A stretch of 64,000 bases of DNA, taken from positions 806,001-870,000 of the forward strand of contig NZ_QGTD01000008.1 in assembly GCF_003176895.1 (NCBI RefSeq), read 5' to 3'. Under the pieces are notes generated by a model that was given only the letters and a program-made list of their open reading frames with translations, was not told the origin of the DNA and ran no database searches. The position numbers were made by a program, and so were the translations under genes. Of this stretch, positions 47,983 to 59,353 are shown one piece after another; the first letter of the stretch is position 1, and every line of letters starts with the position of its first letter. Source of the DNA: Gracilibacillus dipsosauri. GTDB lineage: Bacteria > Bacillota > Bacilli > Bacillales > Amphibacillaceae.

Positions 47983-48165
47983 GTGTCGAAATTGTCTACG
48001 ATTCAATGGTCAAAATTATTTTTAGCAATATTTGTTATCCTATCTTTCTCTGCAGCAGGGGTTGGAATTGCCCTAAGAAATATTTGGGTTATTGTTGGAT
48101 CCATTATTCTCGGCTTTTTGCTAATGGGATATGGTATAGCCCAAAAGAAAAAAACAAATGCTTAA
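47983..48165 (+). CDS. ylaF: Small two-segment membrane protein YlaF-like (DUF5325)
   Basis: A 60-residue protein made of two membrane segments (about 10-28 and 32-50) and a KKK tail. Size, GVGIALRNIWVIVGSII and location match YlaF/DUF5325; function is unknown. The start is GTG 47983 with AAGG 5 bases upstream. It is divergent from ylaH, 90 bases away. Confidence 0.75.
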   Translation: MSKLSTIQWSKLFLAIFVILSFSAAGVGIALRNIWVIVGSIILGFLLMGYGIAQKKKTNA

Positions 48166-48170
48166 AGTTA

Positions 48171-48219
48171 AAGAAAATTCGAATTAGTTCATCAGGATAT
48201 GATCTAATTCGAATTCTTT
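48171..48219. terminator. Convergent hairpin between ylaF and suhB
   Basis: AATTCGAATTAG (48176-48187) and CTAATTCGAATT (48204-48215) form a perfect 12-bp stem, extended by AAAGAA/CTTT flanks. AT-rich; weak T tracts. Confidence 0.7.
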
Positions 48220-48238
48220 ATGTACAATATAATTTGCC

Positions 48239-49042
48239 TTATTTTAATTCAATGTAATCATTCATCAAACGTTCGTATATCTGTTTATTACAGGTTAAAA
48301 TTGTATTATTATGCAGTAAATCTATTGGATTACCGTTTGCCTGAACGGTAATGCCACCTACCTCATTAACTAAGATAAATCCTGCTGCAAAATCCCAAGG
48401 CGCGAGCTGCATCGTTAAATATGCATCTATAATCCCTTCTGCAAGAAAAGCAAACTCTAGCGCCGCTGAACCATAGGATCTCGTTCCCCTACTATCAATA
48501 ATCAGCTGTTGTATTTTCTTTTCATTGATGCGTTTATTTTCACAAGCTATTATACTGTTCATGGCAATAATACTTGTTTCTAAACGAACCTCATCATTCA
48601 GCGGTTTTAGTCTAGTATCATTTCGGTAAGCCCCTTGTCCTTTAACAGCGGTATAAAGCACATCATCCATTACATTATAAATGAGACCAATTTCACCAAT
48701 ACCGTCATGATAAATCCCAATAGAAATAGCAAAATTTCTTTTTTGGTGAACAAAATTCATCGTGCCATCAATTGGATCTATAATCCATACAATGCCATCA
48801 AGTGATTCCACCTTATCACCATAACCCTCTTCTCCTATTAACTTATGATCTGGGTAATTGGCTTTTATGTTCTCCACAAAAAATTGCTCAGTAGCTCTAT
48901 CAACATCTGTTACGAGATCATTTGCATTTGATTTTGTATCGATTTTGAAGGCTTGCTCCATTTGTTCACGAATGTTATCTCCAGCTTGGTATATCCATTT
49001 CTTTGTATTGATTAGTAGCTCTTCTCGGATGGCATCATTCAT
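48239..49042 (-). CDS. suhB: Inositol monophosphatase family protein (YktC)
   Basis: A 267-residue Mg2+-dependent phosphatase of the inositol monophosphatase family. Metal-site motifs are DLVTDVDRATE near 41, GEEGYG near 70, WIIDPIDGTMNFVH (near 86-99) and the C-terminal PWDFAAGFILVNEVGG near 210. Substrates could include inositol-phosphate or fructose-1,6-bisphosphate. Position beside yktB matches B. subtilis yktC. Confidence 0.92.
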   Translation of the reverse strand: MNDAIREELLINTKKWIYQAGDNIREQMEQAFKIDTKSNANDLVTDVDRATEQFFVENIKANYPDHKLIGEEGYGDKVESLDGIVWIIDPIDGTMNFVHQKRNFAISIGIYHDGIGEIGLIYNVMDDVLYTAVKGQGAYRNDTRLKPLNDEVRLETSIIAMNSIIACENKRINEKKIQQLIIDSRGTRSYGSAALEFAFLAEGIIDAYLTMQLAPWDFAAGFILVNEVGGITVQANGNPIDLLHNNTILTCNKQIYERLMNDYIELK

Positions 49043-49186
49043 TGCATTTCCTCCGTTCCAAAATATCAGTAGCTTCTATTTTAGCAAAAATTCAGAAAAA
49101 TTGAAAATAGAACAGTATTAGTTGCAATCAAATTAGAATTAATATAAAATTATAATTATGTTAAATTAATCAGGAAGGTGACAGAT

Positions 49187-49804
49187 ATGACTTTTTCAGG
49201 TTTCGAAGCAAAGGATTTTGATACATTTACAATAGAGGGACTAGATGAAAGAATGGAAGCCATCCAAAAGCGAATTCAACCGAAATTCAAACAGATCAGT
49301 GAAGAAATTATTTCTGACCTAGAAGAAGCGGTTGGCCAAGATATGTACCTTCATATAGCCCGACATGCTCGTAGAACAGTTAATCCGCCAAAAGACACTT
49401 GGTCAGCTTATGCACATAATAAGAGAGGCTACAAAAAACACCCACATTTTCAAGTTGGATTGTGGCATGATCATGTTTTTGTTTGGTTAGCCTATATCTA
49501 TGAATTACCACACAAAAGTGAAATTGCCAAGAAATTTTTGGATGAAATAGATGATATAAAAAGCACCGTACCAGTAGATTACCAAGTCTCTCTCGACCAC
49601 ATGGAAAACAAAGCAGAATCATTAAAACACATAAATTTAGAAAAGGCCCTGCAAAGATTTCAGAATGTGAAAAAAGGTGAATTTTTAATTGGACGACAAT
49701 TTAAAGCAGATGACCCGATTTTAAGAGACGGAAAGGTATTTATTCAAGAAGTGAAAGACATTATTCAAACATTAGCTCCGCTATACAAGTCATCTCTGCT
49801 ATAA
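49187..49804 (+). CDS. yktB: YktB family protein (UPF0637)
   Basis: A 205-residue soluble protein of the UPF0637 family; function is unknown. Conserved blocks are KDFDTFTIEGLDERMEAIQ near the start, HIARHARRTVNPPKDTWSAY and GLWHDHVFVWLA. ATG 49187 is chosen because AGGAAGG lies 8 bases upstream; GTG 49178 overlaps that site. Its 3' end overlaps yktA by 6 bases, tail to tail. Confidence 0.88.
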   Translation: MTFSGFEAKDFDTFTIEGLDERMEAIQKRIQPKFKQISEEIISDLEEAVGQDMYLHIARHARRTVNPPKDTWSAYAHNKRGYKKHPHFQVGLWHDHVFVWLAYIYELPHKSEIAKKFLDEIDDIKSTVPVDYQVSLDHMENKAESLKHINLEKALQRFQNVKKGEFLIGRQFKADDPILRDGKVFIQEVKDIIQTLAPLYKSSLL

Positions 49805-50068
49805 ATTAACGATCTCATGCTGCTCCAATGTCTTCGCCTTTTTTATGACGCGAAACGGGACATAACCTGATTGCTTTTCAAATTGTCGATCTAATTGCTT
49901 CTCTTCCGATTTTGATGGAACAATTTGTTTAAAGCGATGATAAGCAAGCATCAAATCCTGTTTCGCTACACCTTTTTCATAGACTTTTTCAATAATGGAA
50001 TAATAATTAACAACATCAATAATTTCCTCTGTTGACCAACTTTCATTAAGTGGATAACTATAATTCAT
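49799..50068 (-). CDS. yktA: YktA family protein (UPF0223)
   Basis: An 89-residue helical protein of UPF0223, unknown function. Marks are YPLNESWSTEEIIDVVNYY at the N-terminus and VPSKSEEKQLDRQFEKQSGY. It lies between speA and yktB as in B. subtilis, and its stop overlaps the end of yktB. Confidence 0.88.
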   Translation of the reverse strand: MNYSYPLNESWSTEEIIDVVNYYSIIEKVYEKGVAKQDLMLAYHRFKQIVPSKSEEKQLDRQFEKQSGYVPFRVIKKAKTLEQHEIVNL

Positions 50069-50208
50069 AAAAACACCTCTTTAACTATATCTATTCCTAT
50101 TTTAGCATAATTCATAAATTTATCATAAAAGCTAGCTATTGCACGATCAATTTGCTATAATACATTTTGTTTTATTATTTTTCCGTGTAAAAGGAGCAAC
50201 AATCATAG

Positions 50209-51681
50209 ATGTTAACCCAAAATGAAACACCACTATTCAGTGGTTTAAAAGCACATATAGAGAAAAATCCACGCGCTTTTCATATCCCAGGTCATAAACA
50301 AGGAAAAGGGATGGATCCCAAATTTCGCAAATTCCTGGGTGAGAATACGTTATCACTTGATTTAATAAATATTGAGCCATTAGATGACCTACATCATCCT
50401 CGTCATATTATAAAAGAGGCACAAGAGTTAGCTGCAGAAGCTTTCGGAGCGGATCATACTTATTTTTCTGTACAAGGTACAAGTGGTGCTATTATGACGA
50501 TGATTATGAGTGTTTGTTTGCCTGGTGATAAGATCATAGTACCAAGAAATATTCATAAGTCCGTTTCTTCTGCTATTATATTTTCTGGAGCTGTACCGAT
50601 ATTTATTCATCCCGAGCTTGACCATAAATTAGGAATTTCACACGGGATCACACCGAACGCTGTTCAAAATGCATTAGAAGCACACCCAGACGCAAAGGCT
50701 GTATTAGTAATTAATCCAACTTATTTCGGCATTGCTGCTGACCTAAAAAAAATCGTAGAAATTGTCCATCAATACCAGATCCCTGTACTAGTAGATGAAG
50801 CACATGGGGTGCATATTCATTTTCATGAAAGGCTTCCATTATCGGCAATGCAAGCAGGAGCAGATATGGCAGCAACAAGTGTCCATAAATTAGGTGGATC
50901 TTTAACACAAAGCTCTGTCTTAAATGTGAAGGATGGTTTGATTAATCATGAAAGAGTCCAAACAGTCATGTCTATGCTCACTACCACTTCCACTTCCTAT
51001 ATATTGCTTGCTTCATTAGATATTGCCCGTAGGTACTTAGTACAAAATGGGATGTCTTTATTATCTGAAACAATCGAAAATGCCAGATATCTTAGAAAGG
51101 AAATAAATAAGATACCTACTCTCTATTGCCCTGGCAGTGACTTACTTGGAACAGAGGCGACCTTTGATTACGATCCAACCAAGATTATTATCTCTGTCAA
51201 AAATTTAGGAATTACTGGGCATGAAGCAGAGATATGGCTACGCTTGAATTATCAAATCGAAGTGGAATTATCGGATATGTACAATCTTTTGTGTATTATT
51301 ACACCTGCTGACAACCTAGAGGATATGAAGTACCTTCTTTCAGCTTTAAATCATTTAGTGGACACACATTATTCTTCAGCAAACGATACAACTGTAAAAG
51401 CACAAGTTCCCGATATTCCAATTTTAGCAGTAAGTCCTAGAGAGGCGTTTTATGCGGAATATGAAGTCATACCTTTGAAGAACTCCGCTGGTAGAATCAG
51501 TGCTGAATCGATTATGATATATCCTCCAGGAATACCTATATTTATACCTGGTGAAATTATATCTGAAGAAAACCTACAATATATTTATCATAATTTACAG
51601 TCGAATTTACCTGTTCAAGGTCTTCAGGACGAAAGCTTGCAAATGATAAGAGTTTTAAAAGAGCATAAAGCATTTAAATAG
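50209..51681 (+). CDS. speA: Orn/Lys/Arg decarboxylase family protein (SpeA type)
   Basis: PLP-dependent fold-III (aspartate aminotransferase fold) decarboxylase. 490 residues. Family marks are FHIPGHKQGKGMD (about 24-36), the PLP lysine in SVHKLGGSLTQSS (K near 228), VDEAHGVHIHF (near 198) and a C-terminal domain with YPPGIPIFIPGE. In B. subtilis the gene at this place is arginine decarboxylase, starting spermidine synthesis through agmatine; lysine cannot be ruled out from sequence. The GGAG is 12 bases from the ATG, rather far. Confidence 0.92.
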   Translation: MLTQNETPLFSGLKAHIEKNPRAFHIPGHKQGKGMDPKFRKFLGENTLSLDLINIEPLDDLHHPRHIIKEAQELAAEAFGADHTYFSVQGTSGAIMTMIMSVCLPGDKIIVPRNIHKSVSSAIIFSGAVPIFIHPELDHKLGISHGITPNAVQNALEAHPDAKAVLVINPTYFGIAADLKKIVEIVHQYQIPVLVDEAHGVHIHFHERLPLSAMQAGADMAATSVHKLGGSLTQSSVLNVKDGLINHERVQTVMSMLTTTSTSYILLASLDIARRYLVQNGMSLLSETIENARYLRKEINKIPTLYCPGSDLLGTEATFDYDPTKIIISVKNLGITGHEAEIWLRLNYQIEVELSDMYNLLCIITPADNLEDMKYLLSALNHLVDTHYSSANDTTVKAQVPDIPILAVSPREAFYAEYEVIPLKNSAGRISAESIMIYPPGIPIFIPGEIISEENLQYIYHNLQSNLPVQGLQDESLQMIRVLKEHKAFK

Positions 51682-51703
51682 AGCTGTAGTTTTCTACAGC
51701 TCT
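51680..51703. terminator. Terminator of speA
   Basis: AGAGCTGTAG and CTACAGCTCT form a perfect 10-bp stem with TTTT loop, and begin at the speA stop. It also lies downstream of the convergent deacetylase gene. Confidence 0.8.
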
Positions 51704-51725
51704 TGATTTATGAAGTGATAGGACG

Positions 51726-52583
51726 TTAAGGAGTTTTTATAGTGGCAGGATCAGCTATTTCATATCCTTTATCCCTTAAGCCTTTTACAATATCAGCGAG
51801 TGCTTCGGAAGTCCAAGGTCTGTCATGCATTAATAGATTTGCACCATTTCTTAACTCTGGAGCATTTAACATAATCTCTGTTATTGCCTGCTTTGACTGG
51901 TATTCACTTACCCAATCATATCCATAGCTCCAGTTCATTAAAAGCATTCCTTCTTTTTCAACTAAGTTCTTCACAAAGTCTGTGTTGGCACCATTTGGCG
52001 CTCGGAAAAATTGTGGTTTTTCTCCAATAATTTCATTAATTAGAGCATTGAGTGATAATATTTCTTCTCTTTGTATTTCTTCATCTACTTCTGTTAAATT
52101 TTGATGATTAAACGTGTGATTCCCAATTGCGAATCCCATCTCGTGAATTTGTTTTAAAGTATTCTTTTTCTTTTCTGTTTCAAGGAAATGGCCATTCACA
52201 AAAAAAATCGCAGGTGCTTCTAATTCACTTAAGGTTTTTGCCATTTCTAGTGCATGGTCATCTGGTGCATCATCAATCGTCAAAAGAACGACCTTTTCGT
52301 TTGTTCCTTCCTTAATTGGCTCTAGAAACCAAACATCATTTATTATGTATAGTGGTTCTTTTTGAACAAGGTGATTAGACTCTTCTACTGAGTCCTGAGC
52401 AGAATCTGACTTTACAGGTGGATCCTGTTCATCTTTGTTGTTTTCTTCTGTTTTATCCATTACCTCTTCGTTTGAAGAAGCTATATTATCTTGTTCCTTT
52501 TCAGACGATTTATTTTCATTACTACAGCTACAAAGAAGCATCAAAACAAATACGATTATAGCTAAAAAGATTCCCTTTTTCAT
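51726..52583 (-). CDS. Polysaccharide deacetylase lipoprotein
   Basis: A 285-residue NodB-family protein. A lipoprotein signal ends near LLCSC (residue 19-20), then a long acidic/serine linker (to about 90), then the deacetylase domain: TIDDAPDDHA (motif 1), HTFNHQNLTE (motif 2, the metal histidines) and FRAPNGAN (motif 3). Motif 1 has DDAPDD in place of the usual FDDGPD, a modest change. It probably trims acetyl groups from peptidoglycan or another wall sugar. The place is that of slp and SR1 in B. subtilis, neither of which is seen. Confidence 0.87.
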   Translation of the reverse strand: MKKGIFLAIIVFVLMLLCSCSNENKSSEKEQDNIASSNEEVMDKTEENNKDEQDPPVKSDSAQDSVEESNHLVQKEPLYIINDVWFLEPIKEGTNEKVVLLTIDDAPDDHALEMAKTLSELEAPAIFFVNGHFLETEKKKNTLKQIHEMGFAIGNHTFNHQNLTEVDEEIQREEILSLNALINEIIGEKPQFFRAPNGANTDFVKNLVEKEGMLLMNWSYGYDWVSEYQSKQAITEIMLNAPELRNGANLLMHDRPWTSEALADIVKGLRDKGYEIADPATIKTP

Positions 52584-52627
52584 AAAGATCCCTCACTTTA
52601 CAACAATTTACATAAACGACTAGAAAA

Positions 52628-52650
52628 AAGAGTCTGCTAGGCAGACTCTT
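52628..52650 (-). terminator. Terminator of the pdh operon
   Basis: AAGAGTCTGC and GCAGACTCTT form a perfect 10-bp stem with loop TAG, then TTTTTT on the minus strand. It lies 6 bases after the pdhD stop. Confidence 0.92.
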
Positions 52651-52656
52651 ATCCAT

Positions 52657-54066
52657 TTATTTTACGATATGAATTGGTGAACCAATTGCTACTTCAGCAG
52701 CTTCCATCGTAATTTCACCTAGTGTTGGGTGAGCATGAATGGTTAAAGCTAAATCTTCAGCTGTCATGCCTGCCTCAATTGCTAGACCAATTTCAGAAAC
52801 CATATCACTAGCATTTGGACCTGCAATTTGACCACCGATGATTAAACCATCCTCTTTACGAGTGATTAGCTTCATAAAACCATCCCCAGCATTTAACGAG
52901 AGTGCTCGACCATTTGCTGCAAATGGGAATTTAGATGCTACCACATCATAACCTGCTTCTTTTGCTTCTTCCTCTGTATAGCCAACTGATGCTAATTCTG
53001 GATCAGAGAATACAACAGCAGGAATCGCATTGTAGTCAATTTCTGCATTTTCACCAGCAATGGCTTCCGCAGCAATTTTACCTTCATAAGAAGCTTTATG
53101 CGCAAGCGGTGGACCTTCCACAATATCACCAATTGCATAAATATTTTCTACATTTGTGCGACATTGCTTATCGATTTTAATAAGTCCTTTTTCAGTCATT
53201 TCAATTCCAACTTGTTCAAGGCCTATTTCAGCTGTGTTAGGGCGACGTCCAACGGTTACTAATACATAATCTGCTTCAATTGTTTCTTCTTTTCCTTTTG
53301 CTTCATAAGTAACTTTCACACCATTATCGGTTTCTTCTACCCCTTTAGCTGTGGCACTTGTAATAATTGTTGCACCTTTTTTCTTCAATTTCTTCTTCAC
53401 AAGTGCACTCATTTGCTTTTCAAAACCATTTAAGATATCTCTTAAACCTTCAATAATGGTTACTTCTGTTCCAAAGCTTGCATAAGCTGAACCTAATTCG
53501 GTACCTACATATCCGCCACCAATAACGACTAATTTTTTCGGTACTTCTTTTAAATTCAATGCTCCAGTAGAATCTAGCACACGATCAGAGAACTTGAATG
53601 TTGGTAATTCAATTGGTGTAGAACCTGTTGCAATAATGCAGTTTTTGAAGGTATAAGTTTGAGAATTTTTGTCATCCATTACCTTTGCTGTATTTTTATC
53701 AACAAAGTACACTTCACCTTTTACAATGTCTACCTTGTTACCTTTAAGAAGTGATTCCACTCCACCAGTTAATTTTTTAACAACAGAGCCTTTCCATTCT
53801 TGTACTTTGGAAAAATCAACGGAAACATTCTCTGTTTTGATGCCCATTGTTTCATCACCTTGAGCATATTCAGCACGGTGTCCTGCTTGGATTAGCGCTT
53901 TGGATGGGATACAGCCTACATTTAGACAAACTCCACCAACATTGCCTTTTTCTACTACAGTAACCTTTTGACCAGTTTGTGCTGCACGAATTGCTGCAAC
54001 GTATCCTCCTGGTCCCGCTCCAACTACTAACGTATCTAGTTCAATTGGGAAATCTCCAACAACCAT
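52657..54066 (-). CDS. pdhD: Dihydrolipoamide dehydrogenase, E3 of pyruvate dehydrogenase
   Basis: FAD/NAD flavoprotein that reoxidises the lipoyl arm. 469 residues: FAD site [15 protein letters not shown] (14-28), redox disulfide [13 protein letters not shown] (about 44-56), NAD site [15 protein letters not shown] (near 182) and the C-terminal HAHPTLGE motif with the catalytic His-Glu pair. It is the last gene of pdhABCD, 2 bases after pdhC. Confidence 0.98.
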   Translation of the reverse strand: MVVGDFPIELDTLVVGAGPGGYVAAIRAAQTGQKVTVVEKGNVGGVCLNVGCIPSKALIQAGHRAEYAQGDETMGIKTENVSVDFSKVQEWKGSVVKKLTGGVESLLKGNKVDIVKGEVYFVDKNTAKVMDDKNSQTYTFKNCIIATGSTPIELPTFKFSDRVLDSTGALNLKEVPKKLVVIGGGYVGTELGSAYASFGTEVTIIEGLRDILNGFEKQMSALVKKKLKKKGATIITSATAKGVEETDNGVKVTYEAKGKEETIEADYVLVTVGRRPNTAEIGLEQVGIEMTEKGLIKIDKQCRTNVENIYAIGDIVEGPPLAHKASYEGKIAAEAIAGENAEIDYNAIPAVVFSDPELASVGYTEEEAKEAGYDVVASKFPFAANGRALSLNAGDGFMKLITRKEDGLIIGGQIAGPNASDMVSEIGLAIEAGMTAEDLALTIHAHPTLGEITMEAAEVAIGSPIHIVK

Positions 54067-54068
54067 TA

Positions 54069-55349
54069 TTACCCCTCCATCATAATTAATTGTGGGTCTT
54101 CAAGTAAACGTTTAATTTGATTTAATGCTAATTGTGCTGTTGCACCATCAACGATTCGATGATCAAAGCTTAATGATAATGCTAAAACAGGTGCAACAAC
54201 AATTTCGCCGTCTCTTACAACAGGCTTCTCTGCTATACGACCTATTCCGAGAATGGCAGCTTCTGGATAGTTAATTACTGGAGTAAACCACTGTCCACCT
54301 GCAGAACCGATATTAGAAATAGTACAAGAAGCACCCTTCATTTCATTTGGAGCAAGTTTTCCTTCTCTTGCTTTAACTGCGAGCTCATTGATTTCTTTAG
54401 AAATACTGAAGATAGATTTAGCATCAGCATTCTTAACAACTGGTACTAGTAAACCTTTCTCTGTATCTGCAGCAATTCCAATATTGTAATAATGCTTTTG
54501 CACAATCTCATCAGTGTCATCATCAATGGAAGCATTTAAGATTGGGTATTTAGATAATGCAGAAACTAAGGCTTTTACTACGTATGGTAAGTAAGTTAAC
54601 TTAATTTCTTGCTCTGCTGCAACAGGCTTGAATTTTTTGCGGTGAGCAACAAGTGCTGTAACATCAACTTCATCATGTAATGTAACATGTGGAGCTTTGT
54701 GCTTAGAATTAACCATCGCATTAGCAATTGCTTTACGAATTCCACTCATTTTCTCACGTGTTTCTGGATATTCACCTTCAGGCTTAGCAGCTGGTGTTGT
54801 TGTTGCTTTTGCTTCCTCTTTTGGTTGATCTGCAGATGCTTCTGCTTTTTGATCACCATTAATGAAGGCGTCAATGTCTTCTTTTAAAACACGATTATTT
54901 TTGCCTGTTCCAGAAACTTCTGCAATGTTAACATTGTTATCACGTGCATATTTTCGCACAGATGGCATTGCAATTACTCGATTATTTGGATCCTTACTAG
55001 ACGCTTCAGTATCTGGTGATTCTTCTTTCTTTTCCTCTTGTTGCTCAGGCTTTTCCTCTTTTGGTTCATCTGGTTTTGATTCTTCAGCAGAACCTTCTTC
55101 ACCCTCATAGCCTTCTGCATCAATAGTAATAATTGTTTCACCAACTGTAGCGACAGATCCTTCTTCAAAATGTACTTCCTTCACGGTGCCGTCCACTGGT
55201 GATGGAATTTCGACAACGGCTTTGTCATTTTGCACTTCACATAGCACATCATCTTCTTTAATTTCTTCGCCAGCTTTAACAAACCATTTTACGATCTCAC
55301 CTTCATGGATACCTTCTCCAATATCAGGTAATTTAAATTCAAAAGCCAT
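54069..55349 (-). CDS. pdhC: Dihydrolipoamide acetyltransferase, E2 of pyruvate dehydrogenase
   Basis: Core of the pyruvate dehydrogenase complex. 426 residues: one lipoyl domain with the lipoyl lysine in [10 protein letters not shown] (near 44), an E/K/S-rich linker, a peripheral-subunit-binding domain (about 127-165, [16 protein letters not shown]), a second A/K/P linker, and the catalytic domain with [11 protein letters not shown] (H near 398). A single lipoyl domain is normal for Bacillus. Stop is 2 bases from pdhD. Confidence 0.98.
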   Translation of the reverse strand: MAFEFKLPDIGEGIHEGEIVKWFVKAGEEIKEDDVLCEVQNDKAVVEIPSPVDGTVKEVHFEEGSVATVGETIITIDAEGYEGEEGSAEESKPDEPKEEKPEQQEEKKEESPDTEASSKDPNNRVIAMPSVRKYARDNNVNIAEVSGTGKNNRVLKEDIDAFINGDQKAEASADQPKEEAKATTTPAAKPEGEYPETREKMSGIRKAIANAMVNSKHKAPHVTLHDEVDVTALVAHRKKFKPVAAEQEIKLTYLPYVVKALVSALSKYPILNASIDDDTDEIVQKHYYNIGIAADTEKGLLVPVVKNADAKSIFSISKEINELAVKAREGKLAPNEMKGASCTISNIGSAGGQWFTPVINYPEAAILGIGRIAEKPVVRDGEIVVAPVLALSLSFDHRIVDGATAQLALNQIKRLLEDPQLIMMEG

Positions 55350-55379
55350 TCTATTGACCTCCCGTCCAGTATTAATTCA

Positions 55380-56357
55380 TTAGAAATTGATGACTTTGTT
55401 TGCTTTTTCGATAATATCATTATAATTTGGAAGCCATACTTCTTCTGCTTGTGTAAAAGCATATACAGTATCTGGTGCAGCTACTGTCAAAATCGGAGCT
55501 TCTAAATGTAGGATTGCACGTTCTTGTACATTTGATACAATATAGGACGCTAATCCTGCTTGTCTTTGTGCTTCTTGCACCATTACCATACGGTTTGTTT
55601 TCTCGACGGATTGCACAATTGTTTCAAAATCGATTGGCATGACTGTGCGTAAATCGATAACTTCCGCTTGAATTCCGTCTTTTTCTAGTTCTTCTGCTGC
55701 TTTCAATGCAGAATGAACCATTGCTCCATATGCAACTAATGTTACGTCAGTACCTTCGCGTTTCACCTGAGCTTTTCCTAATTCGATTGTATAATCTTCC
55801 TCAGGCACTTCTTCACGGAAGGAACGATATAACTTCATGTGTTCCAAGAATACTACTGGGTCATTATCTCTAATAGAAGAAATTAATAAACCTTTCGCAT
55901 CATATGGTGAAGATGGTATGACAACTTTTAAACCAGGTTGTTGTGCTACCAAGCCTTCAAGAGAATCCGCATGAAGCTCAGGTGTATGAACCCCACCACC
56001 AAATGGTGAACGAATCGTAATAGGAGCATTCATCGTATTTCCAGAACGATAACGCAAACGTGCCATTTGGCCATTGATAGCATCCATTGCTTCATAAACA
56101 AAGCCGAAGAATTGAATTTCAGGAACAGGACGGTAGCCTTGTGTTGCTAAACCAATCGAAATTCCGGCAATTCCTGATTCTGCAAGTGGTGTATCAAATA
56201 CACGTTCTTCGCCAAATTCTTTTTGTAGACCTTCTGTAGCACGGAAAACCCCACCGTTTTGACCAACATCTTCTCCAAACACTAATACATTTTCATCATT
56301 TTTAAGTTCAACTCGTAAAGCATCAGTAATTGCTTGAATCATTGTCATTTGAGCCAT
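55380..56357 (-). CDS. pdhB: Pyruvate dehydrogenase E1 beta subunit
   Basis: 325 residues. Transketolase-like pyrimidine-binding half ([21 protein letters not shown] near 24, [11 protein letters not shown] near 62) and C-terminal half with [20 protein letters not shown]. It forms a heterotetramer with PdhA and decarboxylates pyruvate. Three bases separate it from pdhA and 30 from pdhC. Length and sequence are very close to the Bacillus form. Confidence 0.98.
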   Translation of the reverse strand: MAQMTMIQAITDALRVELKNDENVLVFGEDVGQNGGVFRATEGLQKEFGEERVFDTPLAESGIAGISIGLATQGYRPVPEIQFFGFVYEAMDAINGQMARLRYRSGNTMNAPITIRSPFGGGVHTPELHADSLEGLVAQQPGLKVVIPSSPYDAKGLLISSIRDNDPVVFLEHMKLYRSFREEVPEEDYTIELGKAQVKREGTDVTLVAYGAMVHSALKAAEELEKDGIQAEVIDLRTVMPIDFETIVQSVEKTNRMVMVQEAQRQAGLASYIVSNVQERAILHLEAPILTVAAPDTVYAFTQAEEVWLPNYNDIIEKANKVINF

Positions 56358-56360
56358 CGT

Positions 56361-57638
<1,278 letters not shown>

Positions 57639-57667
57639 AGTTTAGCCTATTGAACGAAGATGGTCAA
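57639..57667 (-). promoter_or_regulatory. SigA promoter of pdhABCD
   Basis: On the minus strand TTGACC (57667-57662), a 17-base spacer and TAAACT (57644-57639). Between 57668 and 57930 the sequence is AT-rich; no ORF or other element was seen. Confidence 0.75.
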
Positions 57668-57930
57668 ACACTTTGCAACAATTAATATAATTTTTTTGTG
57701 TTTTTCTATGTTTCGTTAACAGAAAAAAGTATCTCACTTTTTTAAAACTGTTTCATTATTAAATTATATCTGTACTATTTTATTCGTGCAAAATAAAGGC
57801 GATATAAGCAATTTTTTAGTATCCGCTTACATTGCTGCACTAAAAAACATCATATTTTTTCAATACTTTGGAGTATAAATCATAGCTTCGGCAAAATTTT
57901 TCTCTACTGAATTTAAAAATTCCAAAATGT

Positions 57931-57960
57931 GCAAAAAAACCTTCGAGTTAACTCGAAGGC
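57931..57960 (-). terminator. Terminator of ykyA
   Basis: The 20-base palindrome CCTTCGAGTTAACTCGAAGG is followed on the minus strand by T7. It abuts the ykyA stop. Confidence 0.9.
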
Positions 57961-58605
57961 TTATTCATACACAACATTCATTTCAGTTTCTTCATAAAAT
58001 TGCTTTTTTAATTCATTATATGTATCTGTCTGTTTATTAAAGGTTTCATTTAATTGAATTACTTCTTCATACGTTTGATTTACTTTATCTATTTGGCTTC
58101 GCAATTCCTCTTCGGTCAATTCTTCCTTTGTAAATAGTTCATATAGCTTCTGATCTTCATCTAATGAGGATTGATAAGCTTTATTTAAATTTCCATAGCT
58201 AGCATATCTTTCCTCCATAGCTTTCACCATTTTCTCTGCCGTTCCTTGAAGGTCATCCTCTAAATCCTTGACCAATTCTTTTGCTTTAGAGAATTCCTTT
58301 TCTCCTGCATCAATGCTTTCTTTTTCTTTTTTTAATAGCTCTCTTCTTTCATTAATATTCGTAATTGCCTGCTCACTTAAGTCTGTAATTTCGTCCATCT
58401 GGTCTGAGGAAAGTTCAATGATTTGATTATAAACTTCTTGTTCTTTCTCTTCTAAATCTGCAAACGATTCTTGTTGTTCTGCAAAAGGCTGCTCTAATTC
58501 TACTGATTTTTCCAAATGCTCATACATTTTATTCGCAACTGAATCCCCACTACAAGCAACAAGTATACATGCAGCCAAAATGAATAAAAATGATATTTTT
58601 TTCAT
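57961..58605 (-). CDS. ykyA: YkyA family putative cell-wall lipoprotein
   Basis: A 214-residue lipoprotein: signal with lipobox LVAC (C near 18), then almost entirely coiled coil (about 25-205), rich in E, K, Q and L, of the YkyA family. Such proteins are described as putative cell-wall binding lipoproteins; molecular role is unknown. Upstream of pdhA and next to def, as in B. subtilis. Confidence 0.87.
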   Translation of the reverse strand: MKKISFLFILAACILVACSGDSVANKMYEHLEKSVELEQPFAEQQESFADLEEKEQEVYNQIIELSSDQMDEITDLSEQAITNINERRELLKKEKESIDAGEKEFSKAKELVKDLEDDLQGTAEKMVKAMEERYASYGNLNKAYQSSLDEDQKLYELFTKEELTEEELRSQIDKVNQTYEEVIQLNETFNKQTDTYNELKKQFYEETEMNVVYE

Positions 58606-58798
58606 CTACTAAAACTCCTTTTAACAATTCTTCTCCTCTAATTACAACTATATTATTATAACATAAATAGTTTCCAAAAAAATTACTTTCTGGTGATTAT
58701 TTATTGAAATCACAAGTGATTACTGTTTGTTTTTCTATATTTTTTTCCTGACATTATGTATTATATAGGATAAGATGAAATGTAAAGAGGTGTTATAA

Positions 58799-59353
58799 TT
58801 GATAACAATGAAGGATATTATACGCGAGGGAGATCCCATCCTCAGAAAAGTAGCATCCGATGTAGAGCTTCCTCCAACAGCAGAAGAAAAGAATATCTTG
58901 GAATCCATGCTTGAATTCTTAAAAAATAGCCAAGATGAAGAATTAGCAAAAAAATATGATTTACGTCCAGGAGTGGGGCTTGCAGCACCACAAATCGGAA
59001 TTTCTAAAAGAATGTTTGCTGTCCATTTTCAGGATTTCGATGGAGCTGAATATAGCTATGGTTTATTTAATCCTAAAATCGTCAGCCATTCTGTAGCAAA
59101 GACCTATTTATCCAATGGTGAAGGATGTCTATCAGTTGATAGAGAAGTACCAGGTTATGTGCCTCGTTATCAAAAGATCACATTAAAAGCAACTGACTTA
59201 AATGGAAATGAAGTTAAATTAAAACTAAAAGGCTATGCTGCAATTGTGTTTCAACATGAGCTTGATCATTTGAATGGAGTGATGTTCTATGATCACATTA
59301 ATAAAGGCGATCCATTCTTCATTCCAGATAATACTATAGCATGTGACCAATAA
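58799..59353 (+). CDS. defB: Peptide deformylase (DefB/YkrB type)
   Basis: Removes the formyl group from the N-terminal methionine of new proteins. 184 residues. Three metal-site motifs: [10 protein letters not shown] (about 59-68), EGCLSVD (near 109, metal Cys) and HELDHLNG (near 154, two metal His). The start TTG 58799 gives MITM, as in the B. subtilis form; ATG 58808 is an alternative. GAGGTG lies upstream. Confidence 0.95.
   Translation: MITMKDIIREGDPILRKVASDVELPPTAEEKNILESMLEFLKNSQDEELAKKYDLRPGVGLAAPQIGISKRMFAVHFQDFDGAEYSYGLFNPKIVSHSVAKTYLSNGEGCLSVDREVPGYVPRYQKITLKATDLNGNEVKLKLKGYAAIVFQHELDHLNGVMFYDHINKGDPFFIPDNTIACDQ

Noticed and set aside
51682-52656. Search for SR1 small RNA and its SR1P peptide between speA and pdhD
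   Set aside because: No frame or hairpin pattern like SR1 was seen; the space is filled by the deacetylase gene.
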